Shown here piece by piece: positions 1 to 11,386 of a stretch of DNA of 64,000 bases; within the stretch, counting starts at the first letter, position 1; every line of letters starts with the position of its first letter. The notes under the pieces are model-generated. The model was given only the letters and a program-made list of their open reading frames with translations, made no database searches and was not told where the DNA came from. The position numbers and the translations under genes are program-made. The stretch lies in the NCBI GenBank assembly GCA_964017045.1, contig OZ024808.1, forward strand, positions 25,389,896 through 25,453,895. Direction: 5' to 3'. The stretch is from Omphiscola glabra (Eukaryota > Mollusca > Gastropoda > Lymnaeidae).

Positions 1-75
1 TTGTAGGTTTTGGTTAATCTGGGGAGGCAAAGTCAAGGGGCGCCCCCAGCGTTACAAACTATCGCTACGCCACTG
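1..75. mobile_element. Right end of a non-autonomous DNA transposon cut by the window edge
   Basis: The end CTACGCCACTG at 65-75 and the GGGGCGCCCCC stretch match the right end of the complete hAT-like element at 28790-28999. Confidence 0.45.
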
Positions 76-91
76 TGGCAGAATACATGTC

Positions 92-362
92 CCGAGTCCA
101 GTGTGTGACAGAGTCCGGTGGTGTGACCGAGTCTGGTGTTGTGACCGAGTCCGGTGTTGTGACCGAGTCCAGTGTGTGACCGAGTCCGGTGATGTGACCG
201 ATTCCAGTGTGTGACCGAGTCCAGTGTGTGACCGAGTCCATTGTGTGACCGAGTCCAGTGTATGACCGAGTCCAGTGTGTGACCGAGTCCGGTGTTTGAC
301 CGAGTCCGGTGTTGTGACCGAGTCCAGTGTGTGACCGAGTCCAGTGCAATGTGTGACCGGTC
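92..362. repeat. Minisatellite, 17-19 bp unit (GTGTGACCGAGTCCAGT)
   Basis: About 15 imperfect units with small length variants, directly after the transposon end. The open frames across it are repeat artefacts. Confidence 0.9.
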
Positions 363-420
363 TCGAGTTCTTATTTACAAATTATCTGCAAAACACATTT
401 ACTAGACAACCCATCAACCA

Positions 421-1062
421 TAACTGGACATCCCAGCAACCAATACTGGACATCCAAACAACCATTACTGGACATCCCAGCAAACAATACTGGACATCCC
501 AGCAACCATTACTGGAATCCCAGCAACCAATACTGGACATCCCAGCAACCAATACTGGACATCCCAGCAACCATTACTGGACATCCCAGCAACCAATACT
601 GGACATCCCAGCAACCAATACTGGACATCCCAGCAACCAATACTGGACATCCCAGCAACCATTACTGGACATCCCAGCAACCAATACTGGACATCCCAGC
701 AACCATTACTGGACATCCCAGCAACCAATACTGGACATCCCAGCAACCAATACTGGACATCCCAGCAACCAATACTGGAAATCCCAGCAACCATTACTGG
801 ACATCCCAGCAACCAATACTGGACATCCCAGCAACCATTACTGGACATCCCAGCAACCATTACTGGACATCCCAGCAACCAATACTGGACATCCCAGCAA
901 CCAATACTGGACATCCCAGCAACCAATACTGGACATCCCAGCAACCAATTTCTGGACATCCCAGCAACCAATACTGGACATCCCAGCAACCATTACTGGA
1001 CATCCCAGCAACCATTACTGGACATCCCGGCAGCCAATACTGGACATCCCATCAACGGGCTA
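421..1062. repeat. Minisatellite, 22-bp unit (about 29 copies)
   Basis: The unit is near CAGCAACCAATACTGGACAT plus CC, with an A/T variant in ACCAATACT/ACCATTACT. Three units make 22 codons, which keeps long frames open on both strands. Confidence 0.95.
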
Positions 1063-1104
1063 GTGATAATCCTTATTGGGTGTTGAGACAAAATATAACA
1101 CAAA

Positions 1105-1275
1105 ACCATTATGCCCTGTCACAACACAGTGTCAGCCACCTGTCATACGAAAGTGTGAGTCACCTGTTATACGACAGTGTCAGTCACCTGTCATACGACA
1201 GTGTCTGTCACCTGTCATAACACAGTGTCTGTGATCTGTCATAAAATGACAGCGGCAGTCACCAGTCATAACATG
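1105..1275. repeat. Degenerate 24-bp repeat (CACCTGTCATACGACAGTGT core)
   Basis: About seven decayed units of CTGTCATAnnACAGTGTC are visible. No coding signal is seen here or to 1460. Confidence 0.7.
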
Positions 1276-1529
1276 ATGTCATTGATGTGTCAACGATCGA
1301 ATATCCTCCAGACCCTAAACACAGATAAATTATAACTGTCGTTATGTGTCATCCACTGGGTCACGGTGACCTGTCTTCTTAATGACAGTGTTTAACTCCA
1401 GGCGTAGAAGAAAACATTCTTGTTTTTAAATCAATACACGTAATCATACATGCATTCAAGGATTAGGCGGTGTGTGTGGGGGGCAGGGTAATGGGGCTGG
1501 AGGGGAGAGAGTTGGTAGTAGATGGTGGA

Positions 1530-1997
1530 TGATCAGAGACAATGGAGGGGGGAGAGAGAGGCAGAGAAAGTGAGAGAGAAGGGAAGGGGAGGGAGAGAGA
1601 AAGAAAGAGATGGGGAGGAACAGAGATGGAGAGGGTGGAGGGAGGTAGAGAGAGATAAGGGAGAGCGAGGGGAAGAGAGATGAGAGGTAGTGACAAAGGG
1701 AGAGAATGAGAATGGGGAGAGAGGAGGGAGGAAGAGAAAGAAGGGATGGAGAAAAGAGTAAGGAGGGAAAGAGGTGGAGATTGGAGGGAGGAAGGGAAAG
1801 AGAGAGATAGAAGTGAGGGAGATTGAGAGAGGAAAAGAGATAAAGGAAAGAGAGAATGGAGGGAAATGGGGAAAGATGGAGAGCCATGGAGAGAAAGCGA
1901 GGGAGGAACAGCTGGTAGCAGATGTTGGACGAAGAGAGAGAGTGGTAGAGAGAAGGGAGTGACAGAGATAGAGAGAAAGGATTGGGGGGGGGGGGGA
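1530..1997. repeat. Purine-rich (GA/GGGA) low-complexity tract
   Basis: Almost pure purine on the plus strand for about 460 bp, ending in a G15-type run at 1984-1996. Frames over it are Leu/Ser/Pro-rich artefacts on the minus strand. Confidence 0.9.
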
Positions 1998-2325
1998 GCT
2001 TTGCTGAAAGAGGTAAAAGAAAGAGCATTTATGATGGGAGGACGAGAAGGCTTCATGTTGGCTGAGTTTGCCATGAGAGAAAGAGGTAACAGACGTTAAC
2101 TTTAGAGGGAAGGAGAGTCGAAATGTATCCGAGGCATGCGCAGTTCATTGGGGGAGAAATATGTCAAGAAATGGATGCTTTTATTTACATAGTCTTTAAT
2201 CTGCCTTATGTCATGTATTTTTTAAATGTACCCCCCCTTCCTCAACCCACCCCGTTCCATCTCCCCAAAAGACAATCAACCATAAACTGAACAAACATTA
2301 ATGATTAATTGCTTTCCAATAAATC

Positions 2326-3357
2326 CCTGTGTGTGGCGTACCTGTGTGTGGCGTCCCTGTGTGTGGGGTCCCTGTGTGTGGCGTCGCTATGTGTGGCGTC
2401 GCTGTGTGTGGCGTCCCTGTGTGTGGCGTCGCTATGTGTGGCGTCGCTGTGTATGGTGTACCTGTGTGTGGCGTCCCTGTGTGTGGCGTCCCTGTGTGTG
2501 GCGTCCCTGTGTGTGGCGTCCCTGTGTGTGGCGTCGCTATGTGTGGCGTCGCTGTGTGTGTCGTACCAGTGTGTGGCGTCGCTGTGTGTGTCGTACCAGT
2601 GTGTGGCGTCCCTGTGTGTGACGTCCCTGTGTGTGGCGTCGCTATGTGTGGCGTCGCTGTGTGTGGCGTCCCTGTGTGTGGCGTCCCTGTGTGTGGCGTC
2701 TCTGTGTGTGGCGTCCCTTGGTGTGGCGTCCCTGTGTGTGGCGTCCCTGTGTGTGGCGTCCCTGCGTGTGGCGTCGCTATGTGTGACGTCGCTGTGTGTG
2801 GCGTACCTGTGTGTGGCGTCCCTGTGTGTTGCGTACCTGTGTGTGGCGTCTCTGTGTGTGGCGTCCCTGTGTGTGGCGTCCCTGTGTGTGGCGTCTCTGT
2901 GTGTGGCGTACCTGTGTGTGGCGTCCCTGTGTGTGGCGTCTCTGTGTGTGGCGTCCCTGTGTGTGACTTCTCTGTGTGTGGCGTCCCTTGGTGTGGCGTC
3001 CCTGTGTGTGGCGTCTCTGTGTGTGGCGTCTCTGTGTGTGGCGTCCCTGTGTGTGGCGTCTCTGTGTGTGGCGTCCCTGTGTGTGGTGTCTCTGTGTGTG
3101 GCGTCCCTTGGTGTGGCGCCCTGTATGTGGCGTCACTGTGTGTGGCGTCCCTGTGTGTGGCGTCTCTGTGTGTGGCGTCCCTGTGCGTGGCGTCCCTGTG
3201 TGTGGCGTCCCTGTGTGTGGCGTCCCTTGGTGTGGCGTCCCTGTGTGTGGCGTCCCTGTGTGTGGCGTCCCTGTGTGTGGCGGCTCTGTGTGTGGCGTCC
3301 TTGTGTGTGGGGTCCTTGTGTGTGGGGTCCCTGTGTGTGGCGTCTCTGTGTGTCCCA
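2326..3357. repeat. Minisatellite, 15-bp unit (GTGTGTGGCGTCCCT), about 68 copies
   Basis: More than 1 kb of 15-bp units with point variants (GCT, TCT, GTA). As 15 is a multiple of three, every frame without a stop in the unit stays open. The Cys/Val-rich and His/Thr-rich translations are not genes. Confidence 0.95.
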
Positions 3358-3364
3358 TTAACTT

Positions 3365-3800
3365 TCCAATCTCTCACTGTGTGTGGTGTCTCCGTGTGTC
3401 TCATTAGCTCTACAATAAATCCATCTGTGTTGTGTCTCCGTTTGTCTCATTAGCTCTCCAATAAATCCATGTGTGTTGTGTCTCAGTGTGTCTCATTAGC
3501 TCTCCAATAAATCCATCTGTGTGGTGTCTCCGTTTGTCTCATTAGCTCTCCAATAATTCCATGTGTTTGGTGTCTCAGTGTGTCTCATTAGCTCTCCAAT
3601 AAATCCATATGTGTGGTGTCTCCGTGTGTCTCATTAGCTCTCCAATAAATCCATGTGTGAGGTGTCTCCGTGTGTCTCATTAGCTCTCCAATAAATCCAT
3701 GTGTGTGGTGTCTCAGTGTGTCTCATTAGCTCTCCAATAAATCCATGTGTGTGGTGTCTCCGTGTGTCTCATTAGCTCTCCAATAAATCAATGTGTCTTC
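3365..3800. repeat. Minisatellite, 46-bp unit (CTCATTAGCTCTCCAATAAA)
   Basis: About nine units. Each carries CCAATAAATCC, so AATAAA hexamers recur every 46 bp. It grades into a (GTGTCTCC)n run at 3795-3855. Confidence 0.9.
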
Positions 3801-3902
3801 GTGTGTCTCCGTGTCCGTGTGTCTCCGTGTCTTTGTGTCTCTGTGTGTCTCCGTATTCAGAACAAAGCAGCATTCTGTTATAATTTTTTTTTTAAGCTTA
3901 CA

Positions 3903-4425
3903 ACGTTTTTGACAGACATAATGGTCGTTATTGACAGACTTAATGGTCGTTTTTGACCGACATAAAGGTCGTTATTGACAGACTTAATGGTCGTTATTTA
4001 CAGACTTAATGGTTGTTTTTGACAGACATAAAGGTCGTTATTGACAGACTTAATGGTCGTTTTTGACAGACATAAAGGTCGTTATTGACAGACTTAATGG
4101 TCGTTATTTACAGACTTAATGGTTGTTTTTGACAGACATAGAGGTCGTTATTGACAGACTTAATGAACGTTTTTGACAGACATAATGGTCGTTATTGACA
4201 GACATAGAGGTCGTTATTGACAGACATAAAGGTCGTTATTGACAGACTTAATGGTCGTTATTTACAGACTTAATGGTTGTTTTTGACAGACATAAAGGTC
4301 GTTATTGACAGACTTAATGGTCGTTTTTGACAGACATAAAGGTCGTTATTGACAGACTTAATGGTCGTTATTGACAGACGTAATGGTCGTTATTGACAGA
4401 CTTAATTGTCGTTATTGACGGACTT
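3903..4425. repeat. Minisatellite, 22-bp unit (GACAGACTTAATGGTCGTTA)
   Basis: About 23 units alternating ACTTAATGG and ACATAAAGG forms, with TTATT/TTTTT variants. A higher-order order of variants is visible, for example the matching blocks near 3960-4080 and 4230-4350. Confidence 0.92.
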
Positions 4426-4559
4426 AAAAGTTTTATGGACAATGTCGTAGAAGCTTGAGAAATATCGTCGTCTCCCATGTTTTCCCCCTACAAAATTGTT
4501 TTGTTTCACCTTCTTCATCAAACCTAGGCCACGTGTACTCTATAAATCTGATGTTCTGC

Positions 4560-4899
4560 TTTCTTTGATACTCTTCTTCCTATCTCTTTCTCTGTCACTA
4601 TCTGTCTCTCCATCCCATTTTCTCTCTCCCTTTCTCTATCTCACTCCCTTTCTCTCTCCCATTTCTCTTTTTTCCAATTTCTCACTCCCTTTTCTCCCAC
4701 TATGTTTCTCTCTCTTTATTCTTCTCTCTCTCTTTATTCTTCTCTCTCTCTTTCTCCCCATCCTCTCTGTCTCTCTCTCTCATTTCTGCTTCTTCCTTCT
4801 GTCTCTCTATGTAACCTCCTCCATCTCTCCCTCCATTTCTCTCTCTATCACTCTCTCCCTTCTATCTCTCATTTTATGTCTCTCTCTCCTCTTCACTCT
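4560..4899. repeat. Pyrimidine-rich (CT)n-type low-complexity tract
   Basis: Interrupted TCTCTC/TTTCTC sequence running into the assembly gap. Confidence 0.85.
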
Positions 4900-5099
4900 N
4901 NNNNNNNNNNNNNNNNNNNNNNNNNNNNNNNNNNNNNNNNNNNNNNNNNNNNNNNNNNNNNNNNNNNNNNNNNNNNNNNNNNNNNNNNNNNNNNNNNNNN
5001 NNNNNNNNNNNNNNNNNNNNNNNNNNNNNNNNNNNNNNNNNNNNNNNNNNNNNNNNNNNNNNNNNNNNNNNNNNNNNNNNNNNNNNNNNNNNNNNNNNN
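4900..5099. other. Assembly gap (200 N)
   Basis: Exactly 200 N, probably a placeholder of arbitrary size. The gap is bounded on the left by simple sequence, so missing repeat length is likely. Confidence 0.99.
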
Positions 5100-5214
5100 G
5101 TGTTCAGGTACTGTCACGTGAACGATAATCAATAGGCGCGATCTTGATTGAACATCGGATACAGATCAGCAGGTGGTACCGGTGGTGAAGATGGTCCATG
5201 ATAGCAGGGGTTGT

Positions 5215-5400
5215 CTATAAACCCGGCGGTCACATCACCATGGTAACAGGGATGGTCTCTTAACTTGACGGTCACATCACCATGGTAACAAGGATGGTCT
5301 CTTAACTTGACGGTCATATCACCATGGTAACAGGAGTGGTCTCTTAACCTGACGGTCATATCACCATGGTAACAGGGGTGGTCTCTTAACCTGACGGTAG
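5215..5400. repeat. Minisatellite, 42-bp unit (CATCACCATGGTAACAGGGA)
   Basis: About four and a half units. Confidence 0.85.
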
Positions 5401-5904
5401 TCGAGTAACCTGTCGTGGCTGATTATCTGGGGGAAGTCATCTCATATCATGGTGCCCCCATGTTTAAGTAGATTGTATCTGCTTATGTATAAAGAGTTCG
5501 TCAGGTAACCTTGGGGTCACCTGATTGCGCGGGGTACCCTGATTACGCAGAGTTTTCTGCTGATCATATAGGGATCGTAAGCTCACCTGACGAGTAAAAG
5601 GTCCCAAATAGCCCCCCCCCCCTTTTTCAATGTTAGATGGGTTTTCACCTGCTCGTGTAGATATCTTCCATAGGGCCCTTCTTGTTCACCCGATGTCTGC
5701 TCAGCTTCAGGTAAACGTGGGGCGGGTGGCGACTGGTAGTTTGTCTAGACACACAGAGCTCTCTCAGACGTAGAGTATAGGTGAGCTATAGGTGAGCTAT
5801 AGACCAGTGGTTACCTTAAATTTTTACTAAGTTCCCAAATTTTTGAAAGTATTCAAACTCTAAAGATTTCAAGGCTTTTATACTTTACTTTTAGTATCTT
5901 TATT

Positions 5905-6165
5905 ATAAATAGTTTTATCAAGTACAGAAATTATATGATAAATAGTTTTATCAAGTACAGAAATTATATGATAAATAGTTTTATCAAGTACAGAAATTAT
6001 ATGATAAATAGTTTTATCAATTACAGAAATTATATGATAAATAGTTTTATCAAGTACAGAAATTATATGATAAATAGTTTTATCAAGTACAGAAATTATA
6101 TGATAAATAGTTTTATCAAGTACAGAAATTATATGATAAATAGTTATATCAAGTACAGAAATACA
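5905..6165. repeat. Minisatellite, 33-bp unit (about 8 copies)
   Basis: The unit holds ATGATAAATAGTTTTATCAA. It contains the inverted pair TGATAAA/TTTATCA, so each unit can fold into a small hairpin. The 11-codon period keeps a frame open. Confidence 0.92.
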
Positions 6166-6765
6166 AGAAATAACAAAAAACTTATCCGTTTTTTTAATTG
6201 TTTCTTTTACATTCTTGCGCGTTGAGCTTGATATGTGCGTTGAGCTTGATATGTGCGTTGAGATCCAAAGTTTCCAAATAGAAGATCTAAATCTTCAACA
6301 AACGTCTGGGGATGAAACTTACCTGTCAGTTTTGTGGTGGAAAAAACTGGGAGGGGGTTGCAAGGGGGTAGTAGATGTGAGTTACTTTTAAAGGGGTGGG
6401 TGGGTAGTCAACCAGTTTATGTGAAATAGGTGGGGCTTCTTCTGCGGCAAGGAAAAATCAAAGACACTTTAATTGGAACCCGCGCGTGGTATGTCTGAAT
6501 TCTTCTTGAAGCCAAAACATTGGGGGGGGGGGGGGGATTCTTATGAACTTAGGGTGTAAAACAACAACACCGACACAGGGATTGTGTACTCACGACCTTG
6601 ACTTACAAGCACAATTTAAGGGATGGAATCGTTGACCTTTCCGTTTGTTGTCTTTTGTGTTCTAGTTGTAACTCTCTCGTGCTTTCAGTGTCGTCCCTTT
6701 TTTTTAAATTTAAATCCTTCCTCTTAACTTTACTTTTGTTCGTGTGTATTTCTTTCTGGCTGGGT

Positions 6766-7150
6766 GAGTGGCTAAATCTTCGGATGGCTTATTGACCCAC
6801 TTCCCATCACCTATGGAGCTGAAGCTTGGCACACAGAGTCGTTGCCCAAGACAACGTAATCTTTCAAAATTTCAGCTTCGTCTCCCATCGCCAACCCCCA
6901 AAAATCAGTTTTTCATGTTTTTTTCAAATGGTAGATGAAGGAAATAATATGGTGACACTGATTTCATGAAATATAATTCCCGATGACTGCACTAAATGAA
7001 ACTCTTTGATAAAAATGGTGGCAAGTGCGTTTGGTGCGTAATACTTTCATTTGTTTGTTTGAAATAAATCTTCGGTGTAAAAGCGGGTGGGTCGTTAGAA
7101 TATGAATATAGTTCAGGGGCGTGGGAAAAAAAAGTGCGGTTGTCAGCCTT
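6766..7150. repeat. Dispersed repeat copy, family A
   Basis: Shares ordered landmarks with copies at 13985-14150 (CCCACTTCCC, CTTGGCACA, CAGTTTTT) and 34680-35000 (TTTGGTGCGTAATA, GGTGTAAAA). The nature is unknown. No coding signal is seen in 6260-7900. Confidence 0.6.
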
Positions 7151-7923
7151 TACAAGAAAACCCTTGTTTTTTAGAGCTTGTTTAATATTGTAGTCCTTCT
7201 GTTGTAGTCCTTTTATTGGGATAATTGAAATCGGTTTTGGATATGTCTCCAAATGTTGCTATAATGGCAAGGCAAATGCTCGCCCATCGTGATCCAGGGT
7301 TAGTTTGTTGATGTTGTATTTTTAAAATGTCAAACCTTTGCTCTTTGATCGAAGTAAATATTGTGTCATCACGTTGCACTTGGATTCAAATAAACATTAC
7401 AGATTGCATGGATAGGATTCAATTACAAATTTCAGATCACTGATTTATTTTCCGAAATTTACCATTGCAAAAATTTCTCGGAGAATTACAACTCACATAT
7501 ATTTGCAACAAAAAAATAGTTTTTTTTTTTTCTGTCATCTGTTTTCGTCTGGTTTTCTGATGAAGGTTCTAAGCCGAAACATCGAAATCATTTTTTTCCT
7601 GTCTATAAATTCAAGTGGTTGTTTTTTTTTTTTAATCATACTTTGTTCTTATATTTCATATATTTACACACTATAACGGCAAAAAAAAAACAACAACCAC
7701 CTGTTTTAGACACAGTCACAAGTAAAATTATGCTAAGTTTTATTGGCATGCACACTGCACACCCGTTAATACGTAAGCTTTTCACAGTTGAGGAACGTTC
7801 TTGAACTTTCATTGTTTTTATTACAAAATCTATTTTCAGATTTACAACGCCATTTGGGAGCCCCCGTGTGAACCCCTAACAAGATGAATAACCCTTCTGA
7901 GACGACATGAAGTTGAAACAGTT

Positions 7924-8008
7924 ATGTCCCTTATGTTCTTCAGGCGGTTCGGCCATATTGGATCAGTTTTAACCTTTCTGTTGCTGAGTTCTGCTCATGG
8001 TCTCCTAG
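7924..8008 (+). CDS. Exon 1: signal peptide
   Basis: The reading frame opens at the ATG at 7924; a second in-frame ATG lies at 7933. Two arginines precede the hydrophobic stretch SVLTFLLLSSAHG, a good signal peptide with likely cleavage after AHG. The exon ends in phase 1 at CTAG|gtgggt. It joins exon 2 to give LLEWFKKP, so the mature protein starts straight in the first Ig strand. The start was chosen from this signal and phase agreement; no promoter was identified. Residues 1-28. Confidence 0.75.
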
Positions 8009-11000
8009 GTGGGTGCTTATTTGTTTAGCACACACAACTGTTCACTTTGCACATGCACACCACTTAGGTTAGCTGCAGTGACCAGAATTTTATGGGGGTT
8101 ACCTGTGACCCCCACCACCTACACCCCTGTCTACACCCCCCCCAACCCGCCAAAAATTGTTCATGAAAATACAGAAAGACATGCTTTCCTGAAAGGAAAA
8201 GAACAACTTCATTAGTGTACATTGGCTAATTCAGACTAGTGGTGCCATTATGAATGCATTTAGAGTTCAGGTTAGGTTTAGGGTTCAAGTTAGGTTTAGG
8301 GATATATATTTAGGATTCAGGCTAGGTTTAGTGACAGTGAATTATAAAAGTTCACGGTCGTGGCAACCAAAATGGCAGCCGTGTGCTATGTCATGGCACC
8401 AATTATCTGAATTTACCGTGTACATTGTATACTATAGTGTATGCTATGGACTTTCCGAATCCTTATGCTGCGTTAATCAGGAATCGCAGGTAAAATATTT
8501 GTGAACAATAAAGTAGAAAAGTAACCGAAATGTTTTGCGAGTGATTTAGTAACACTCTCTGAGTCTGAGATTGAACATGTCACTTTTTCAATGTTCATAT
8601 GTCAGTGAGTAACCAAGTACTAACATTGTTAGTAACAATAATAAATGATATTTTGTTTTTTTAAAAATAGAAAATGAAATTGTCACAACAGAAATATAAT
8701 CGGAATTATGAATGATCAACAAGTGAATTGTAATTATTCCTTGTATAATCATGACAGTTGCGCACTAACATTTCTGAGATGAGTGGATAGCTCTCAGGAC
8801 ATGAACATTTTTATTAACATTTCATTAAACTTGTGCCATAAATCACTGATCATTTGAAGACCAGTGTATGTTTCAATCTATCGAATTTGAGTTGCGATTT
8901 ATCTGGTGTCCACATGCTGTTAATCGGAACAAAAGAAACATTTAGTGGGCGCGTTTGTCGTTGTCTATGTCAGTGGTTCTCAACCTTCCTAATGCTGCGA
9001 CCCTTAAATACAGTTCCTCATGTTGTGGCGACCCTGAACCACAAAATTATTTTAGTTGCTACTTCATAACTGTAGAGTATATATGTTTACCGATGGTCTT
9101 AGGCGACCCCCGTGAAAGGATCATTCGACCCCCAAAGGGGTCGCGACCCACAGGTTGAGAACCGCTGGTCTCTGTAAAAAAGTACACAGTTTGTAGACAA
9201 AGCCACAGGACAGGCCTGGACGTTTCCTGACCTTTTGGGTGATGCAATAATGGGGACTCTTCCAGGTAAACAAGGACGTCTGGTCACCTTAGGTTTGCAC
9301 ACAAAAACTGTTCGCTTAGCATTAGCACACCACTTAGGCTGGAAGCCACAAACCATTTCTTAGCAGAGGCACAACAAGAACCCTTTTATTCAGCATACAG
9401 CATTAGTTAAAAATCACGAACAAGAACTTCGATCACAGATCTCTTAACTGACACCTACAACCAAGTTTTAAGCTAAAAATCATGAACAAGAACTTCGATC
9501 ACAGATTTCTTAACTGACACCTACAACCAAGTTTTAAGCTAAAAATCACAACATTAACAAGTCACAGCTAAATCACATTCAGTCAAAGACTGAGACATTT
9601 CTCAGAGACACATCAGTTTTTCCAATGCTCATCGTGAAATCATGCAGGGCACAATGAGGGCAGGGAGAAGAAGAGGAAGACAGAGAAAAAGATGGGAATT
9701 TGACATCAAAGAGGGGACGGGACTAAAACTAGGCGATGCTGTGGGTGGTGCAAAAAATTGAGAGGAATGGAGAAGGATAGTTTTCATGTTAACTGTGGCG
9801 CCCCAACGGCCCAAGGACTAAGCGACATGATGATGATGATCATGAAATAGTGTAAAAATTTTGTCTATGTTTCAAATGTCTTTGCTCTTAAATTCAAAAA
9901 AGATTGTTGATTGAATCTTATTTCAGAATGGTTTAAAAAACCAGAGAACCAATCTGTGGTGATTGGTCAGGATCTTGTGTTGTCATGTCAAGCCAGATGG
10001 GCCAACCAGAGTGACATGTCAGCCACTGTAACGTACCAGTGGCAGCACAACGGCACCAGCCTACCAGACAAGGCGTCCAGGTTTTTCAACAACTCCTTGT
10101 TCATTCCAAATGTTTCCCAACCAGATCTGGGCATCTACACATGTGTTGTGTCAAGGACTGATGAGAAGAACGGAAGTGTTTACAGTCTGAACTCATCTTC
10201 AGTTGTCATCAAAGCATGTAAGTGGCCAGCTACTGGCTTTTAATGCTAAGCCCCCTGAATAATAAGGGCAAACTTGTCCAATTCCAATAAGCCCCCTGAA
10301 CAATAAGGTCGAACTTGTCCAATTCCAATAAGCCCCCTGAATAATAAGGGCAAACTTGTCCAATTCCAATAAGCCCCCTGAATAATAAGGGCAAACTTGT
10401 CCAATTCCAATAAGCCCCCTGAATAATAAGGGCAAACTTGTCCAATTCCAATAAGCCCCCTGAATAATAAGGGCAAACTTGTCCAATTCCAATAAGCCCC
10501 CTGAATAATAAGGGCAAACTTGTCCAATTCCAATAAGCCCCCTGAATAATAAGGGCAAACTTGTCCAATTCCAATAAGCCCCCTGAATAATAAGGGCAAA
10601 CTTGTCCAATTCCAATAAGCCCCCTGAATAATAAGGGCAAACTTGTCCAATTCCAATAAGCCCCCTGAATAATAAGGGCAAACTTGTCCAATTCCAATAA
10701 GCCCCCTGAATAATAAGGGCAAACTTGTCCAATTCCAATAACATTTTGAAGTAAAGAAACATTTATCCAGAAGAAATGTAAAAATTAGAAATACTCTTTA
10801 TAGCTAAGCTGACCAGGCCATTATGGCCAAGCTTGTACTTGGCTGTTAATGCCAAGCTCATACTTGGCCATTATTGCCAAGCGCATACTTGGCCGTTATT
10901 GCCAAGCTCATACTTGGCCATTAATGCCAAGCTCATACTTGGCCATTATTGCCAAGCTCATACTTGGCCATTAATGCCAAGCTCATACTTGGCCATTATT

Positions 11001-11354
11001 GCCAAGCTCATACTTGGCCATTATTGCCAAGGTCATACTTGGCCGTTATTGCCAAGCTCATACTTGGCCGTTATTGCCAAGCTCATACTTGGCCATTATT
11101 GCCAAGCTCATACTTGGCCATTATTGCCAAGCTCATACTTGGCCATTAATGCCAAGCTCATACTTGGCCATTAAATATTTAGCTTTAGTTTCTGAAGCTA
11201 GTTGATAGCCATTCACCTTTTTAAAAAAAAATCAAATGAAAATCACTTTCTGTTTATTTAACAATTACTTGAGGGAAGGAAGTGTAGCTGTTAAAAATTT
11301 TATTAGCTGTATTGTCACAGATTGATATATAATTTGAGAATTTCTTATATCTTT

Positions 11355-11386
<32 letters not shown>

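Noticed and set aside
1456..2074. Two overlapping minus-strand frames of 190-203 codons (Leu/Ser/Pro-rich)
   Set aside because: They are low-complexity translations of a purine-rich tract; no motif and no splice signals support a gene.
2298..3453. Long open frames of 190-374 codons on both strands (Cys/Val-rich and His/Thr/Pro-rich)
   Set aside because: They are translations of a 15-bp minisatellite. The period is divisible by three and no unit contains a stop, so the frames are open by construction.
3903..4425. CRISPR-like array of about 22-bp repeats
   Set aside because: There are no unique spacers, since the units are contiguous, and the DNA is clearly animal.
10199..10762. Minus-strand frames of 155-187 codons after exon 2
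   Set aside because: They cover the 41-bp minisatellite of intron 2, and three frames are open at once, which indicates a repeat rather than a gene.
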